64,000 nucleotides of DNA from Bacillota bacterium (lineage in GTDB: Bacteria > Bacillota > Clostridia > Acetivibrionales > JAEXSP01). Shown here piece after piece: positions 43,908-52,920 of the stretch. The stretch covers positions 62,001-126,000 of the forward strand of contig JAEXSP010000019.1 of the NCBI GenBank assembly GCA_023453795.1, read 5' to 3'. The notes beneath the pieces are model-generated. The model was not told the DNA's origin and did no database searches. It saw only the letters and a list, made by a program, of their open reading frames with translations. Each line of letters opens with the position of its first letter. Position 1 is the stretch's first letter. Position numbers and translations under genes: made by a program.

Positions 43908-44687
43908 TTATTGAAAACTAGACTCCTTCCAGACCAAGAAGTGTTTTTCAAGCTTTGTAAAAAGAACATTGACTAAAATGCTCATTATTGTAATAAATAT
44001 CACAATTCCATATGACAAATTGATCTGATACGTCTGATTTGATGAAAGGTAGAACCACCCCAAGCCTTCACTGGAGCCTGCATATTCAGATGCAATAATC
44101 ATAAAGAATGCAATCTGTGCAGCTATTTTAATCCCAGTAAATATATAAGGTACGGCTGAGGGCAATATCACCTTTAAAAATATTTCTCTTTTTGATGCAC
44201 CCATTGAATGTGCCGATTTCAAAAGCAGTACATCTACTGCTTTTGCTCCGACAATCGTATGAAAAAGCAGAGGGAATTGTGCAACCCAGAAAATGATCGC
44301 AATTTTCTCCATGCTTCCGATTCCGAAAAAAATCATGAATACAGGAAACAAAGCAAACGGATTAAGCTTCTCAAGCATTTTGAGGAATGGCAGCAGAGCT
44401 CTTTCAACATTTTTGAAAAATGTGCCAAGAAGGAAACCCAATGGTATCGATACGAGCAAAGCAATAGCAAATCCGCTTGCCACCCTTTGAAGGCTGATTC
44501 CGAAATTCCTGAATAAATCCCCGCTGATTGCAGCATCCTTAAGTGCCAGAAAAATCGTAGTCGGTGCCGGAACAACAGCACTATTGATGATATTTAGTCT
44601 GGATGCAGCTTCCCATATAATAAAAAACAAAAGTATGGATAAACTGCCAAACAATAATTTTTTGATAAACGCAAGTACTTTTGACAT
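43908..44687 (-). CDS. ABC transporter permease 2 (SsuC/TauC-like)
   Basis: About 259 residues, six helices, with the coupling loop KSAHSMGASKREIFLKVILPSAVPYIFTG typical of BPD_transp_1 permeases of the nitrate/sulfonate/taurine class. AGGGGTGAGG precedes ATG 44687. It is a diverged paralogue of the permease just upstream; the two may form a heterodimer. Confidence 0.88.
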   Translation of the reverse strand: MSKVLAFIKKLLFGSLSILLFFIIWEAASRLNIINSAVVPAPTTIFLALKDAAISGDLFRNFGISLQRVASGFAIALLVSIPLGFLLGTFFKNVERALLPFLKMLEKLNPFALFPVFMIFFGIGSMEKIAIIFWVAQFPLLFHTIVGAKAVDVLLLKSAHSMGASKREIFLKVILPSAVPYIFTGIKIAAQIAFFMIIASEYAGSSEGLGWFYLSSNQTYQINLSYGIVIFITIMSILVNVLFTKLEKHFLVWKESSFQ

Positions 44688-44704
44688 TTTCCTCACCCCT
44701 TTGA

Positions 44705-45481
44705 TTAGTCTGCGGTTGGTTCTTTCCAGACAATTGCCTTTTTTTCTATCCAATCAAACAAATAACTGATTAGAAGACCTAAAGCAAGAATAAGCAGTGC
44801 TGAAAAGAAAATTTGCGGGACCTGACCCATAAGCTGCGAATTATATATCATAAAGCCCAAGCCTGCATGCGACCCCAATGTTTCTGCCCCGATAAGCATT
44901 ATGAAGCTCATTGTCAGTCCGGTTTTCATACCTGTAATTATGGAGGATAATGCGCCCGGCAGGATTACTTTAGTAAATATGGTTACTTTGTTTGCCCCCA
45001 TTGAAAGAGCACCCCTTATATAAAGAGGGTTTACTTGCCGTACGCCTGCAATAGTAGTAAACATTACCGGCCAGAAGGCTGCCCACAATATGACAAAATT
45101 TATTGCACCTTCACCGATTCCGTAAATGATTATAATAATCGGTGACAGAATGAAGGGCGGAACATTGGAGAGAAAAACAAACAGGGATTTAAAAAATTTT
45201 TCAATTCTCGGAAATGCTCCTCCCAGCAGGAAGCCGAACGGCAAGCCGAATATTATGGCCAGACTGTATCCGATTAAGATTCTTTTGAGACTCGTTAGGA
45301 TATTAATAATTATTTCCGAATATGTAATTTGATTTGCAGATCCGAGCACTTTGGAAAAAGGCGGAAAAAATGCCGGATTACCAATACCTATTTTGGGTGC
45401 TATCTCCCAGAAAGCAAAGAAAGCAATTATAAGATATACACTTAACAATTTTTTATTAATTTTCTTTATTGCATCTGTCAT
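44705..45481 (-). CDS. ABC transporter permease 1 (SsuC/TauC-like)
   Basis: 258 residues, six helices, coupling loop RGALSMGANKVTIFTKVILPGALSSIITG. GGGAGGG upstream of ATG 45481; the longer open frame overlaps the NifD-like gene and lacks a ribosome binding site. It starts 14 bases after the NifD-like stop, so import and the nitrogenase-like enzyme are cotranscribed. Confidence 0.88.
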   Translation of the reverse strand: MTDAIKKINKKLLSVYLIIAFFAFWEIAPKIGIGNPAFFPPFSKVLGSANQITYSEIIINILTSLKRILIGYSLAIIFGLPFGFLLGGAFPRIEKFFKSLFVFLSNVPPFILSPIIIIIYGIGEGAINFVILWAAFWPVMFTTIAGVRQVNPLYIRGALSMGANKVTIFTKVILPGALSSIITGMKTGLTMSFIMLIGAETLGSHAGLGFMIYNSQLMGQVPQIFFSALLILALGLLISYLFDWIEKKAIVWKEPTAD

Positions 45482-45494
45482 CGTTGTCCCTCCC

Positions 45495-47003
45495 TTATAG
45501 CACTGCACTGTCATCGATATATGAGAAGGGATTTTGTTCGTACCATTCCTCATTATAAGGAAGACTGCTGTTTTCGGACAAATTAAGGTTAAACTGCGGA
45601 TTCTTAAGTACGCGGGCTATCTTTCTTACTATTTCATATGCACCTGCATATCCCATATAAACCGAGCTTTGCCCAAACAGCGGGAATATCGGAAAGCCTT
45701 GCTTTGCAGTAAACCCGTTAGTACCCGAGTGGCCTATATAAAGATCAGGTTTGAGCTTTTTTAAAAGATTTGCCAGTTCAAAGGGCTGCCCTGTTGCAAC
45801 ATTAAAGACTATGTTCTCACTGTTTACGACCTTTTCCAAAAGCGGTTCTGCAAACTGATCATAGTGATAGCCCTTAAAGCCTACGATTTCCAAGCCTACA
45901 CTCTGTAATAGCTCTGCAGTGGCCAGGATTCTGATTTCTCCGCCGCCAAGGAATACCTTTTTGCCGTTAAGCTCTTCCCTAAAGGGTTTCAGAGCATCGA
46001 TCAACTCTTTTGTTTCTGCTTCAATCAATTTTTGGGCTTTTTGCTCGAGTCCGAAGAAAGTTGCGATATCTAAAAGCCATTGATTGGTATTTTTTACTCC
46101 GATGGGTATAGCCTTAAGAACAAAGGGAATACCGTAAATCTCTTTTATATGTTCGACAAAATAGTCATCATGTGTAGCGCAGATGCTTACATTTAATGCC
46201 GCATCTCTGACATCAAGGAAATCATCAGGGTGAGCATAGCAGGGCAATATCCTTACATTGAGCCCCAAAGCTTTTACAAGGCGGGTTAGCTCATCTTCGT
46301 CCTGTTTACTCATGGAGGATACATTCAATATATTGACAGTCCTGCTGATGCGGTAGTTTTCCTTAAGGAGCTCCAGTTCATCTTCAAAAACCCTGGCAAC
46401 TTCTTCTCGTTCTCCTACAAGGTTACGAAGTATTCCGTGATAGACCGAGTCATAAGCAGAAGCCATAATCTTGGACTTAAAGCCTTCACAATGAATTGGA
46501 ACTATTCTTGCAGAAACAATATTCTGCAGTTCACCCAGAATGCTGTCAATGTCATCTCCAATAATCCCCGGAACACAACTGTTCAATACAATTATGCTGC
46601 TTGGCCTGAACTCACGGTCTGCATAAAGCACCGCATCTCTTAGCTTTTGTTCTCCACCTCCGACTACATCGTTATTATCAAGATTGGTATTCAGCCAGAT
46701 CAATCCCTTTGCATTAGAATCCCTAAGCTTCTGAAAATTCTTGCTTATTCCGGCAGATGCCAGCATACTTCCTCCGCATCCCAGCGGTGCATGGGCAATG
46801 ATTACGGAATCTCTTATGGTACTGATGATGGCCAGGCTCAGATTCAATTGACAGCCCTGAGTCTGTGCAAAGGTTCTTTTTATGCCGTTCAGGCAGCCTT
46901 TTTTGCCCTTTTCCCCGAGTTCGCAGCAGGAGCCTCCGAAAGCATTACACGCCTTTAACCTGTCTTCACGTATCGGTGGTGTCTTTTCTCTAATATATTC
47001 CAT
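45495..47003 (-). CDS. nitrogenase-like catalytic alpha subunit (NifD/MarD-like)
   Basis: 502 residues of the nitrogenase component 1 family. Cysteines at 51 (TQGCQLN), 76 (PLGCGGS) and 143 (NSCVPGIIGDD) match the three P-cluster ligands of NifD. Cys275 (SICATHDDYF ... IYGIP) aligns with the NifD cofactor cysteine with identical spacing to YGIP. The cofactor histidine position (KQGFPIFPLF, residue 443) is Phe. The N-terminus has four additional cysteines (19, 26, 27, 37). This points away from dinitrogen reduction towards the methylthio-alkane-reductase-like group; substrate not proven. Confidence 0.85.
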   Translation of the reverse strand: MEYIREKTPPIREDRLKACNAFGGSCCELGEKGKKGCLNGIKRTFAQTQGCQLNLSLAIISTIRDSVIIAHAPLGCGGSMLASAGISKNFQKLRDSNAKGLIWLNTNLDNNDVVGGGEQKLRDAVLYADREFRPSSIIVLNSCVPGIIGDDIDSILGELQNIVSARIVPIHCEGFKSKIMASAYDSVYHGILRNLVGEREEVARVFEDELELLKENYRISRTVNILNVSSMSKQDEDELTRLVKALGLNVRILPCYAHPDDFLDVRDAALNVSICATHDDYFVEHIKEIYGIPFVLKAIPIGVKNTNQWLLDIATFFGLEQKAQKLIEAETKELIDALKPFREELNGKKVFLGGGEIRILATAELLQSVGLEIVGFKGYHYDQFAEPLLEKVVNSENIVFNVATGQPFELANLLKKLKPDLYIGHSGTNGFTAKQGFPIFPLFGQSSVYMGYAGAYEIVRKIARVLKNPQFNLNLSENSSLPYNEEWYEQNPFSYIDDSAVL

Positions 47004-47015
47004 TTTTTCTCCTCC

Positions 47016-48356
47016 TTATCTGGTCCCAAGTAAAGTACTAAAAACATCTTCAGTCAAACGCAATGCTCCGTCATATCCCGCATATGCTCTATCAAGCACA
47101 AGTCTGTTCGAAATTGGATATGTTACAGAAATGCTTGGTATTTTCAATTCATCAGCCAGATCCCTTTCAAAACTGCTTCCGAAAATGAATGCCGGGCTGA
47201 AAGAGTTATAATATTTCTGTCCCCTGTTATTCGGCCAATGAGCATTCAAATATTTTTTAACACTCGAAGTATCTGTATCAAATACAACCTCAGGCTTAAG
47301 TCCCGACTTGTAATTGCTGAACCTTTTGCTTACAGCCTCCTTCTCTTCGTCAGTGAGTATATCCGTTATTACAACTAGTTCCGGAAGCCAGCCCAGATCA
47401 TCGCTTGCGTATCTTGTCAGTGCCTGTGCGTAATTTGAATCTGCAACTATCACTGCATATCTTTGAAGGTCGAGGTCATTATATACATCAGCAAGCCTTT
47501 CGGTATAGCTGTAATAACGGGCTTTTTGTTTTCTTATAACTTTTTCCGTGAATGCTTTTTCGATTCCAAGTGCCTTAGCTATCTCACGGATGAATATTTC
47601 AGTTCCATTTTCTCCTATAGGAAACGGTACTGTAATATACGGAACTCCATGTATCTCTTCAAATACCTTGGCAGGCTCTATGCCGTAAACATCAGAGACC
47701 ACTATGTTCATCGCAGCCGCTCCCGAATTCCGTAAATTGTCCAGTGTTTCTCCTTCCCCGAAGAAGGTATTGACATGGTAGCCCAGTTCAGTCAATATAC
47801 TTTTAAGGCTCTTTAGATTCCCCTTCCAGAAAACATCCTGAAGAGGAACAACTCCCCACAGGTTAAGAAGCTTTTCATTTTTAAAAGCATTCTTGACTAC
47901 AAAATCCCTGAACAAGGTGCTGAGTACAATATCGTACCCCTTGAAGGAATTACCGTGAAATCCTCCTGTGTCAGCTGCAAGTACAGAAACTTTTCCGCTG
48001 CTGAATTTTTTTGCTACTCCCCTTGCATCATCTCCGATCATTTCCACCATACAGCCGGTCAAAACGAAGTAAAGCTCTCCGTCAATGACCTTCAATGTAT
48101 TCTCAATCTGTTCCTCAAGCCTTCCTTCACCCCCGAAAACGATCTCATTTTCGTAGACATTGGAGCTCGGAAGCGCTTGACCTCCGCAATAGCTGCTGCC
48201 ATAGTAACCGGCTGCATAATTCAATGCAAACGAGATATTACTACCGCAGCCTGCTGAAGCATGCAAAATCGGAACAGCCTTAGGAAGTGTTTGTAATGTA
48301 CTGATTGCTCCACCCAGTGCACACAGATATCTTGGACGGTCTATAAATTTGCTCAT
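47016..48356 (-). CDS. nitrogenase-like beta subunit (NifK/MarK-like)
   Basis: 446 residues. Cys12 (RPRYLCALGGA), Cys37 (HASAGCG) and Cys102 (LTGCMVEMIGDD) match the P-cluster cysteines of the beta subunit. The protein lacks the long N-terminal extension of true NifK. It is encoded before the alpha subunit, the reverse of the usual nifDK order, 12 bases apart. It follows leader L3. Together with the NifD-like protein it would form the component 1 tetramer. Confidence 0.85.
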   Translation of the reverse strand: MSKFIDRPRYLCALGGAISTLQTLPKAVPILHASAGCGSNISFALNYAAGYYGSSYCGGQALPSSNVYENEIVFGGEGRLEEQIENTLKVIDGELYFVLTGCMVEMIGDDARGVAKKFSSGKVSVLAADTGGFHGNSFKGYDIVLSTLFRDFVVKNAFKNEKLLNLWGVVPLQDVFWKGNLKSLKSILTELGYHVNTFFGEGETLDNLRNSGAAAMNIVVSDVYGIEPAKVFEEIHGVPYITVPFPIGENGTEIFIREIAKALGIEKAFTEKVIRKQKARYYSYTERLADVYNDLDLQRYAVIVADSNYAQALTRYASDDLGWLPELVVITDILTDEEKEAVSKRFSNYKSGLKPEVVFDTDTSSVKKYLNAHWPNNRGQKYYNSFSPAFIFGSSFERDLADELKIPSISVTYPISNRLVLDRAYAGYDGALRLTEDVFSTLLGTR

Positions 48357-48387
48357 CAAATTACCCCCTTAAGAAGTTTAATATACT

Positions 48388-48451
48388 AAAAAAGAAGCCA
48401 TATCACTTCATGTTAAATGAAGCAATATGACCTCCAGCTTTCCAGTAAGCC
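48388..48451 (-). promoter_or_regulatory. leader/attenuator L3 between yezD-like gene and NifK-like gene
   Basis: Minus strand: GGCTTACTGGAAAGCTGGAGG (48451-48431) joined to the hairpin GTCATATTGCTTCA..TGAAGTGATATGGC and TTCTTTTTT. It has the same layout as L1, L2 and L4 but no promoter of its own, so it would regulate read-through from the yezD-like gene into the nitrogenase-like genes. Confidence 0.6.
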
Positions 48452-48487
48452 AACGAATTTCTGCTTTTTTTTATTTTGCCCTGCCGA

Positions 48488-48640
48488 TCAAACCAATCTT
48501 ACCTTTTCATTCTTTTCAATCTGTACGACTCTTCCTTCCTGTATGATTAAAGTGATAGATCCGAAATTAACACTTTCTATCAGTTCCAGCAGTCTTTTCA
48601 AATCAGCTTCTGAAATTCCGCTTTTTTTCGTCTCAGCCAT
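48488..48640 (-). CDS. YezD-like small protein (DUF2292)
   Basis: 50 residues with GAAAGGGGTGG upstream. The C-terminal half reads LLELIESVNFGSITLIIQEG then RVVQIEKNEKVRLV, the diagnostic DUF2292/YezD pattern. Genes of this family are typically controlled by sulfur regulators and lie beside sulfate or organosulfur uptake genes. It links the nitrogenase-like operon to sulfur starvation. Confidence 0.85.
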   Translation of the reverse strand: MAETKKSGISEADLKRLLELIESVNFGSITLIIQEGRVVQIEKNEKVRLV

Positions 48641-48762
48641 TTTGCCACCCCTTTCAAATGATACTGGAATATAAATATTTTTACTTATTTATCTGTACAT
48701 TTGTCCTGTTTAATTTCGATCATTTCTATCATCCCATAATAGATTAGTTATAACCAACAACA

Positions 48763-48790
48763 TATTACTTATCCTATATGTTTAGTTGTA
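48763..48790 (-). promoter_or_regulatory. second operator-like box downstream of L2
   Basis: Minus strand ACAACTAAACATATAGGATAAGTAAT repeats the box at 48871-48899 almost exactly, including the upstream AAAAT, but without a TTGACA at the right distance. It appears to be a partial duplication of the promoter/operator. Confidence 0.5.
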
Positions 48791-48811
48791 TTTTGAACAA
48801 AAATAAGTGCT

Positions 48812-48862
48812 AAAAAGCCATAATCATACTTTTGATTATGGCCTCCAGTTAACCTAGTCAGA
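48812..48862 (-). promoter_or_regulatory. leader/attenuator L2 upstream of the yezD-nifKD-type operon
   Basis: Minus strand: TCTGACTAGGTTAACTGGAGG (48862-48842) followed directly by GCCATAATCA-aaagta-TGATTATGGC and TTTTT. The terminator sits between the promoter and the yezD-like start, so expression requires read-through. Confidence 0.65.
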
Positions 48863-48870
48863 CAACTCAA

Positions 48871-48926
48871 TATTAGTTTTCCTATTTGTTTAGTTATATT
48901 TTAATAAATTTTTTATTATTTGTCAA
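48871..48926 (-). promoter_or_regulatory. promoter with operator-like box (yezD-nifKD-type operon)
   Basis: -35 TTGACA (48926-48921), 17 bases, -10 TAAAAT (48903-48898), then ATAACTAAACAAATAGGAAA. The box overlaps the predicted start site, as expected for a repressor. Confidence 0.7.
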
Positions 48927-48953
48927 TATTTATTTAAATAAAATTTGCAATTT

Positions 48954-50621
48954 TTAGAAGCCGAGCGCCTTAACAAAAACCTTATCGAAATCCTTATAGT
49001 TTGCCAGCTCTACAACCTGAACCTTTTTCACAATATCCTGCATAAAGCCTCTGTAATTCTTATTGGTTAAAAAAACCTGGCCTCCTGTTTTAGAGGTATT
49101 TCCAAGGAATTCAATCCTGTCTTCAAACTCCCGTGGTAAAAGCCCGATATTAATCAGACTTTTCGCTCTTAAATGGTATCCAAAAGACCCTGCTATGAGT
49201 ACTTTTCCGACTTGCGAGGCATCTACACCTGCACCCCGGAGCAGAAACTCTATTCCAGCCCTCACGGCCCCTTTTGCAAGCTGAACCTGTCTGATATCCT
49301 TCTGTGACAAAAATATATCCTCTGTAATCTTGAAAACAGTTTTTCCTTCATTTATAAAAAGTCTTTCCGCAAGATAAGAAGGAAGTTCTTTTCCTGCTGC
49401 AAACTTTCCGTTTTGATTTATAACACCATGGGCAACAAGCTCACCGACAATATCCAGCAGTCCGCTGCCGCAAATTCCTTTGCTTTTTGTGTTCCCTATT
49501 GTATTTATTGTAATGCTGCCGTTATCTTCGATGTTAAAAAGCTCCACAGCGCCCATACCCGCCCGCATTCCATACGTAATATTCATACCTTCAAATGCAG
49601 GTCCTGCTGCTGTAGAGGTTGAGTATATCTTTCCTTCTGAATAAACCGCCATTTCTCCGTTTGTCCCGATATCAACAAAGAGCGTTACTCCTTTTTCATC
49701 GTACAACTGTGATGCCAGGATTCCCGAAGTGATATCAGCTCCGACATAGGCAGATATCACAGGCGGAATGTATATAAGTCCGAAGTCGGATATCCCTATT
49801 TTATGGTCTGAAGCTTTTAAGTGTTCTCCACCTGATATTTTGGGGGTATAAGGATATTGACCCAAAGAATATGGGGTAACGCCGGCAGCAAGATGGATCA
49901 TGCATGTATTTCCGCTGAAGACGGCTTCATAGATATGTTTTCTTTCTACTCCGTATTCGGATGAAAGCTGTTCCACCATCAATCTTATCTCAGCTATAAT
50001 CTTTTCATACATTGTTTCGAGTCCGTTTTCATCCGATGCAAACTTGATTCTGGATAAAACATCCTGTGCAAGTATGGCTTGAGGATTGAGAGACGAAACA
50101 CTACCTATCTCCCTGCCGCTTATCAGGTCCACCAGAGATGTCACTAATGTCGTCGTACCGATATCCACTACTACACCGTAGGAACATTTCTCGGTATTGC
50201 CTTCTTCAGTGCCGATCACTTCGCTGCCTGCAGTTATAAGCGTCTTATCAAGGTTTTTAACGTATTTCTTGACTATATGGCTGTCTATGTCTGCATTAAA
50301 GCTTTTACCAAAGCTTAGTATTTTCAGTGTTCTGTTGTTGTTCGTTTCTAGGATTTCAACAGTAATATCACCCTTGATCTCTGTCTGGCATGACAAAACA
50401 TAACCTTCTTTAACCTCCTTAGCTGAAAGATGGTGCCTGCCTTTCGATACGACATTAGGTACCGATTCACCGCTGATTCTGACTTTGCATTTGCCGCATG
50501 TTCCTGCTTTATTGCATGGAGATTCTATTATAATTCTTGCTTTTTGAGCCGCCTCAAGTATTGTTGTTCCGCTGTCCGCCTGTATTGTCTTGTTTGAGGG
50601 GTGAAAAGTGATTTGTGCCAT
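48954..50621 (-). CDS. reductive activator of corrinoid protein (RACo-like, 2Fe-2S + ASKHA)
   Basis: 555 residues. The N-terminal [2Fe-2S] ferredoxin domain has Cys36, Cys42, Cys45 and Cys78 (SPCNKAGTCGKC). The rest is the DUF4445/ASKHA ATPase module (VVDIGTTTLVTSLVDL, LFVDIGTNGEMAV, VLIAGSFGYHL). RACo proteins re-reduce inactive Co(II) corrinoid to Co(I) with ATP. Its stop precedes leader L2; it starts three bases after methyltransferase 2. It would activate the corrinoid protein encoded 10 kb downstream. Confidence 0.9.
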   Translation of the reverse strand: MAQITFHPSNKTIQADSGTTILEAAQKARIIIESPCNKAGTCGKCKVRISGESVPNVVSKGRHHLSAKEVKEGYVLSCQTEIKGDITVEILETNNNRTLKILSFGKSFNADIDSHIVKKYVKNLDKTLITAGSEVIGTEEGNTEKCSYGVVVDIGTTTLVTSLVDLISGREIGSVSSLNPQAILAQDVLSRIKFASDENGLETMYEKIIAEIRLMVEQLSSEYGVERKHIYEAVFSGNTCMIHLAAGVTPYSLGQYPYTPKISGGEHLKASDHKIGISDFGLIYIPPVISAYVGADITSGILASQLYDEKGVTLFVDIGTNGEMAVYSEGKIYSTSTAAGPAFEGMNITYGMRAGMGAVELFNIEDNGSITINTIGNTKSKGICGSGLLDIVGELVAHGVINQNGKFAAGKELPSYLAERLFINEGKTVFKITEDIFLSQKDIRQVQLAKGAVRAGIEFLLRGAGVDASQVGKVLIAGSFGYHLRAKSLINIGLLPREFEDRIEFLGNTSKTGGQVFLTNKNYRGFMQDIVKKVQVVELANYKDFDKVFVKALGF

Positions 50622-50624
50622 TTC

Positions 50625-51647
50625 TCAGTTCTCCTTAACGGTTTTAGTCATTGCCTGTATGTTTTCTATGGAAGAGGATGTACTAAGTCCGCAGGCAGGT
50701 GAAATTATGTCAATATCATCCAGCAGAAGCTTTTCAGTATGTTCGGATACCTTCCTGGGGTTGCCGAATTCAAGCAGATAAGTACTCAAGTTTCCCATTG
50801 TAGTAAGCTGCGGATAATCCTCTTTCAGCGCCTTCAGATTTACAAGGGCATCTGTGCTGATAGCATTTGTATTGATCTCCGGTATCAAATTTTTAACTGC
50901 ATTCATCTTGCCGCAAATGTGGACTATTACCGGAACTCCAAGAGCATTTATGCTTTCTGTAACTTTATTGATATAACGTACCGCATATTCTTTAAAGCTT
51001 TTCGGCCCGAGTATTTCTCCTGTTGCTGTAGGATCACCTATGGATATGACTGAAGCGCCGTTTTCAACTATAAGCTTTGCAAGCTCTATCAAATGATTGC
51101 TCACATAGTCCAATACCCTGTGAGAATTTTCACTGTCTTTTCTGAGTTCCCGCAGGAATACCATAGGATCCACTATAGACGCCGCAGTACTTATCGGGCC
51201 TGTTATATTGCCTATTACAGGCACATCCGGATTCTTACCGGAAAGCATGTAGATTGCCTGAAGAATTGAATTTACCCTTTTGGCCTTACTCATTTCATTC
51301 AGTCCTTTATACTCTACCGCAGATACTGAAGGGTAAACTTCCTTTGCTATTTTGGGTTCACAGGAAAGCGAACCGAAGTCTATACTGCTTCCAAGCACCT
51401 CAGCCTCAACTGTAAGACAGAAGGGTATTCCAAAGTTCTCAAATCCGGTATATTTGTGTATATCATCTGCCAAATACGACATAAGCACTCCCTCATGATG
51501 GGCCTCAGGCAGCACATGCCCCGTCTTTTCCATAACGTCGACCACAGCGGCATTCATCATGCCTCCCGGACATATGACGGGAGGCCTTTCAACCTTTTGC
51601 TTATTCAATACTCTTATCAATCTTTCTTTCGGGCTGAACACATTCAT
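50625..51647 (-). CDS. uroporphyrinogen decarboxylase-fold corrinoid methyltransferase 2 (MtaA-like)
   Basis: 340 residues from ATG 51647 (GAGAGG upstream). It starts SPKERLIRVLNKQKVERPPVICPG as in MtaA/MtbA; zinc ligands in VIVHICGKMN and ISPACGLS. It is clearly diverged from methyltransferase 1 at 37667-38758, so the cluster encodes two different methyl-transfer specificities. It lies between cysK and the RACo gene. Confidence 0.87.
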   Translation of the reverse strand: MNVFSPKERLIRVLNKQKVERPPVICPGGMMNAAVVDVMEKTGHVLPEAHHEGVLMSYLADDIHKYTGFENFGIPFCLTVEAEVLGSSIDFGSLSCEPKIAKEVYPSVSAVEYKGLNEMSKAKRVNSILQAIYMLSGKNPDVPVIGNITGPISTAASIVDPMVFLRELRKDSENSHRVLDYVSNHLIELAKLIVENGASVISIGDPTATGEILGPKSFKEYAVRYINKVTESINALGVPVIVHICGKMNAVKNLIPEINTNAISTDALVNLKALKEDYPQLTTMGNLSTYLLEFGNPRKVSEHTEKLLLDDIDIISPACGLSTSSSIENIQAMTKTVKEN

Positions 51648-51691
51648 ATGAACCTCTCTATATAGTATTGACAACATATTATATTCTGGAA

Positions 51692-52627
51692 TTATATCTC
51701 CTGGAAAAGAGTTGTAGACAAATACCGTTCTCCTGTGTCAGGAAGAATTGCAACTATCGTCTTGCCTTTATTCTCAGGTCTCTTTGCTATTTGTACGGCT
51801 GTAAAAGCTGCTGCACCTGAAGAAATTCCTACGAGTAGGCCTTCGGTTTTTGCAAGATGCTTGGCAGTTTCGAAAGCCTCTTCATTCTTCACCTTGAATA
51901 TTTCATCGATTACTTCTCTATTAAACACTTCAGGTACAAAGCCTGCGCCTATTCCCTGTATCTTATGAGGTCCTTTTGCTCCGCCTGACAGAACAGGTGA
52001 ATCAAAGGGCTCAACTGCTATAGCCTGTAAGCCCGGCTTTTTCTTCTTTAATACTTCTCCAAGTCCCGTAATAGTTCCGCCGGTTCCTACTCCGCCGATT
52101 ACAATATCTACAGCCCCGTCAGTGTCTCTCCATATTTCTTCCGCAGTTGTCTTTCTGTGGATTTCAGGGTTCGCCGGGTTTTTAAACTGATTTGGAATAA
52201 ATGAGTTAGGTGTTTGAGCCGAAAGCTCTTCAGCCCTCCTTATTGCCCCTGGCATACCTTCAGAACCCGGTGTCAGAACCAATTCAGCACCCAATGCCTT
52301 TAAAAGGTTCCTTCTTTCAATACTGAAGGTTTCCGGTAAAGTTATAACAAGCTTATATCCTTTTGCAGCAGCGACGAACGCAAGTGCTATACCTGTGTTT
52401 CCGCTTGTAGGCTCGATAATAACCGTATCCTTATTAATCAGGCCCTTTTCTTCTGCATCCTTTATCATTGCATAGCCTATCCTGTCCTTAACGCTTCCCG
52501 CGGGATTAAAGTACTCCAGTTTCGCTATTACTTTCGCTTCAAGTTTATGGTGTTTGTTGTAATTTGATAATTCAAGAAGCGGAGTGTTTCCAATAAGATC
52601 GGTTAAATTCTTTGCAATTTTTGACAT
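51692..52627 (-). CDS. cysK: cysteine synthase (O-acetylserine sulfhydrylase)
   Basis: 311 residues. PLP lysine Lys47 in PAGSVKDRIG, substrate loop TSGNTGIALAF and PLP phosphate loop GVGTGGTITG. It condenses sulfide with O-acetylserine to cysteine. Heading an operon with a corrinoid methyltransferase and RACo, it would capture sulfide released from organosulfur compounds. GGAGGGG upstream. Confidence 0.95.
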   Translation of the reverse strand: MSKIAKNLTDLIGNTPLLELSNYNKHHKLEAKVIAKLEYFNPAGSVKDRIGYAMIKDAEEKGLINKDTVIIEPTSGNTGIALAFVAAAKGYKLVITLPETFSIERRNLLKALGAELVLTPGSEGMPGAIRRAEELSAQTPNSFIPNQFKNPANPEIHRKTTAEEIWRDTDGAVDIVIGGVGTGGTITGLGEVLKKKKPGLQAIAVEPFDSPVLSGGAKGPHKIQGIGAGFVPEVFNREVIDEIFKVKNEEAFETAKHLAKTEGLLVGISSGAAAFTAVQIAKRPENKGKTIVAILPDTGERYLSTTLFQEI

Positions 52628-52674
52628 ATTAACCCCTCCATTATTTTATTTGAGTTTCAATTAATATTATTTAT

Positions 52675-52730
52675 CCAAGTATTCTTATATGTTATATTGG
52701 TATTCTATTATTCATTGTAAAAAATGTCAA
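52675..52730 (-). promoter_or_regulatory. promoter with operator-like box (cysK operon)
   Basis: -35 TTGACA (52730-52725), 17 bases, -10 TAGAAT (52707-52702), then CCAATATAACATATAAGAAT continuing to ACTTGG, an inverted CCAA/TTGG frame around the box. No attenuator follows here. The remaining bases to metQ (about 52790-52910) contain GC-rich inverted repeats, probably the metQ terminator. Confidence 0.6.
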
Positions 52731-52920
52731 TAGATTTTAAGAAAAAATATTTATTCCTATCGTTTTTGTCGGACTTAGATCTGTCCTGAACATGATTGCC
52801 TCCGATTTAATAAATCCCGGAGACATAGAGGTCCCTCGGTTTTGAAAGCTTGCTATGGCAAATTTACCAATAAGGGAGCAATACCTTTACAATATCACTC
52901 CCCGAATAATCCGATATGTA

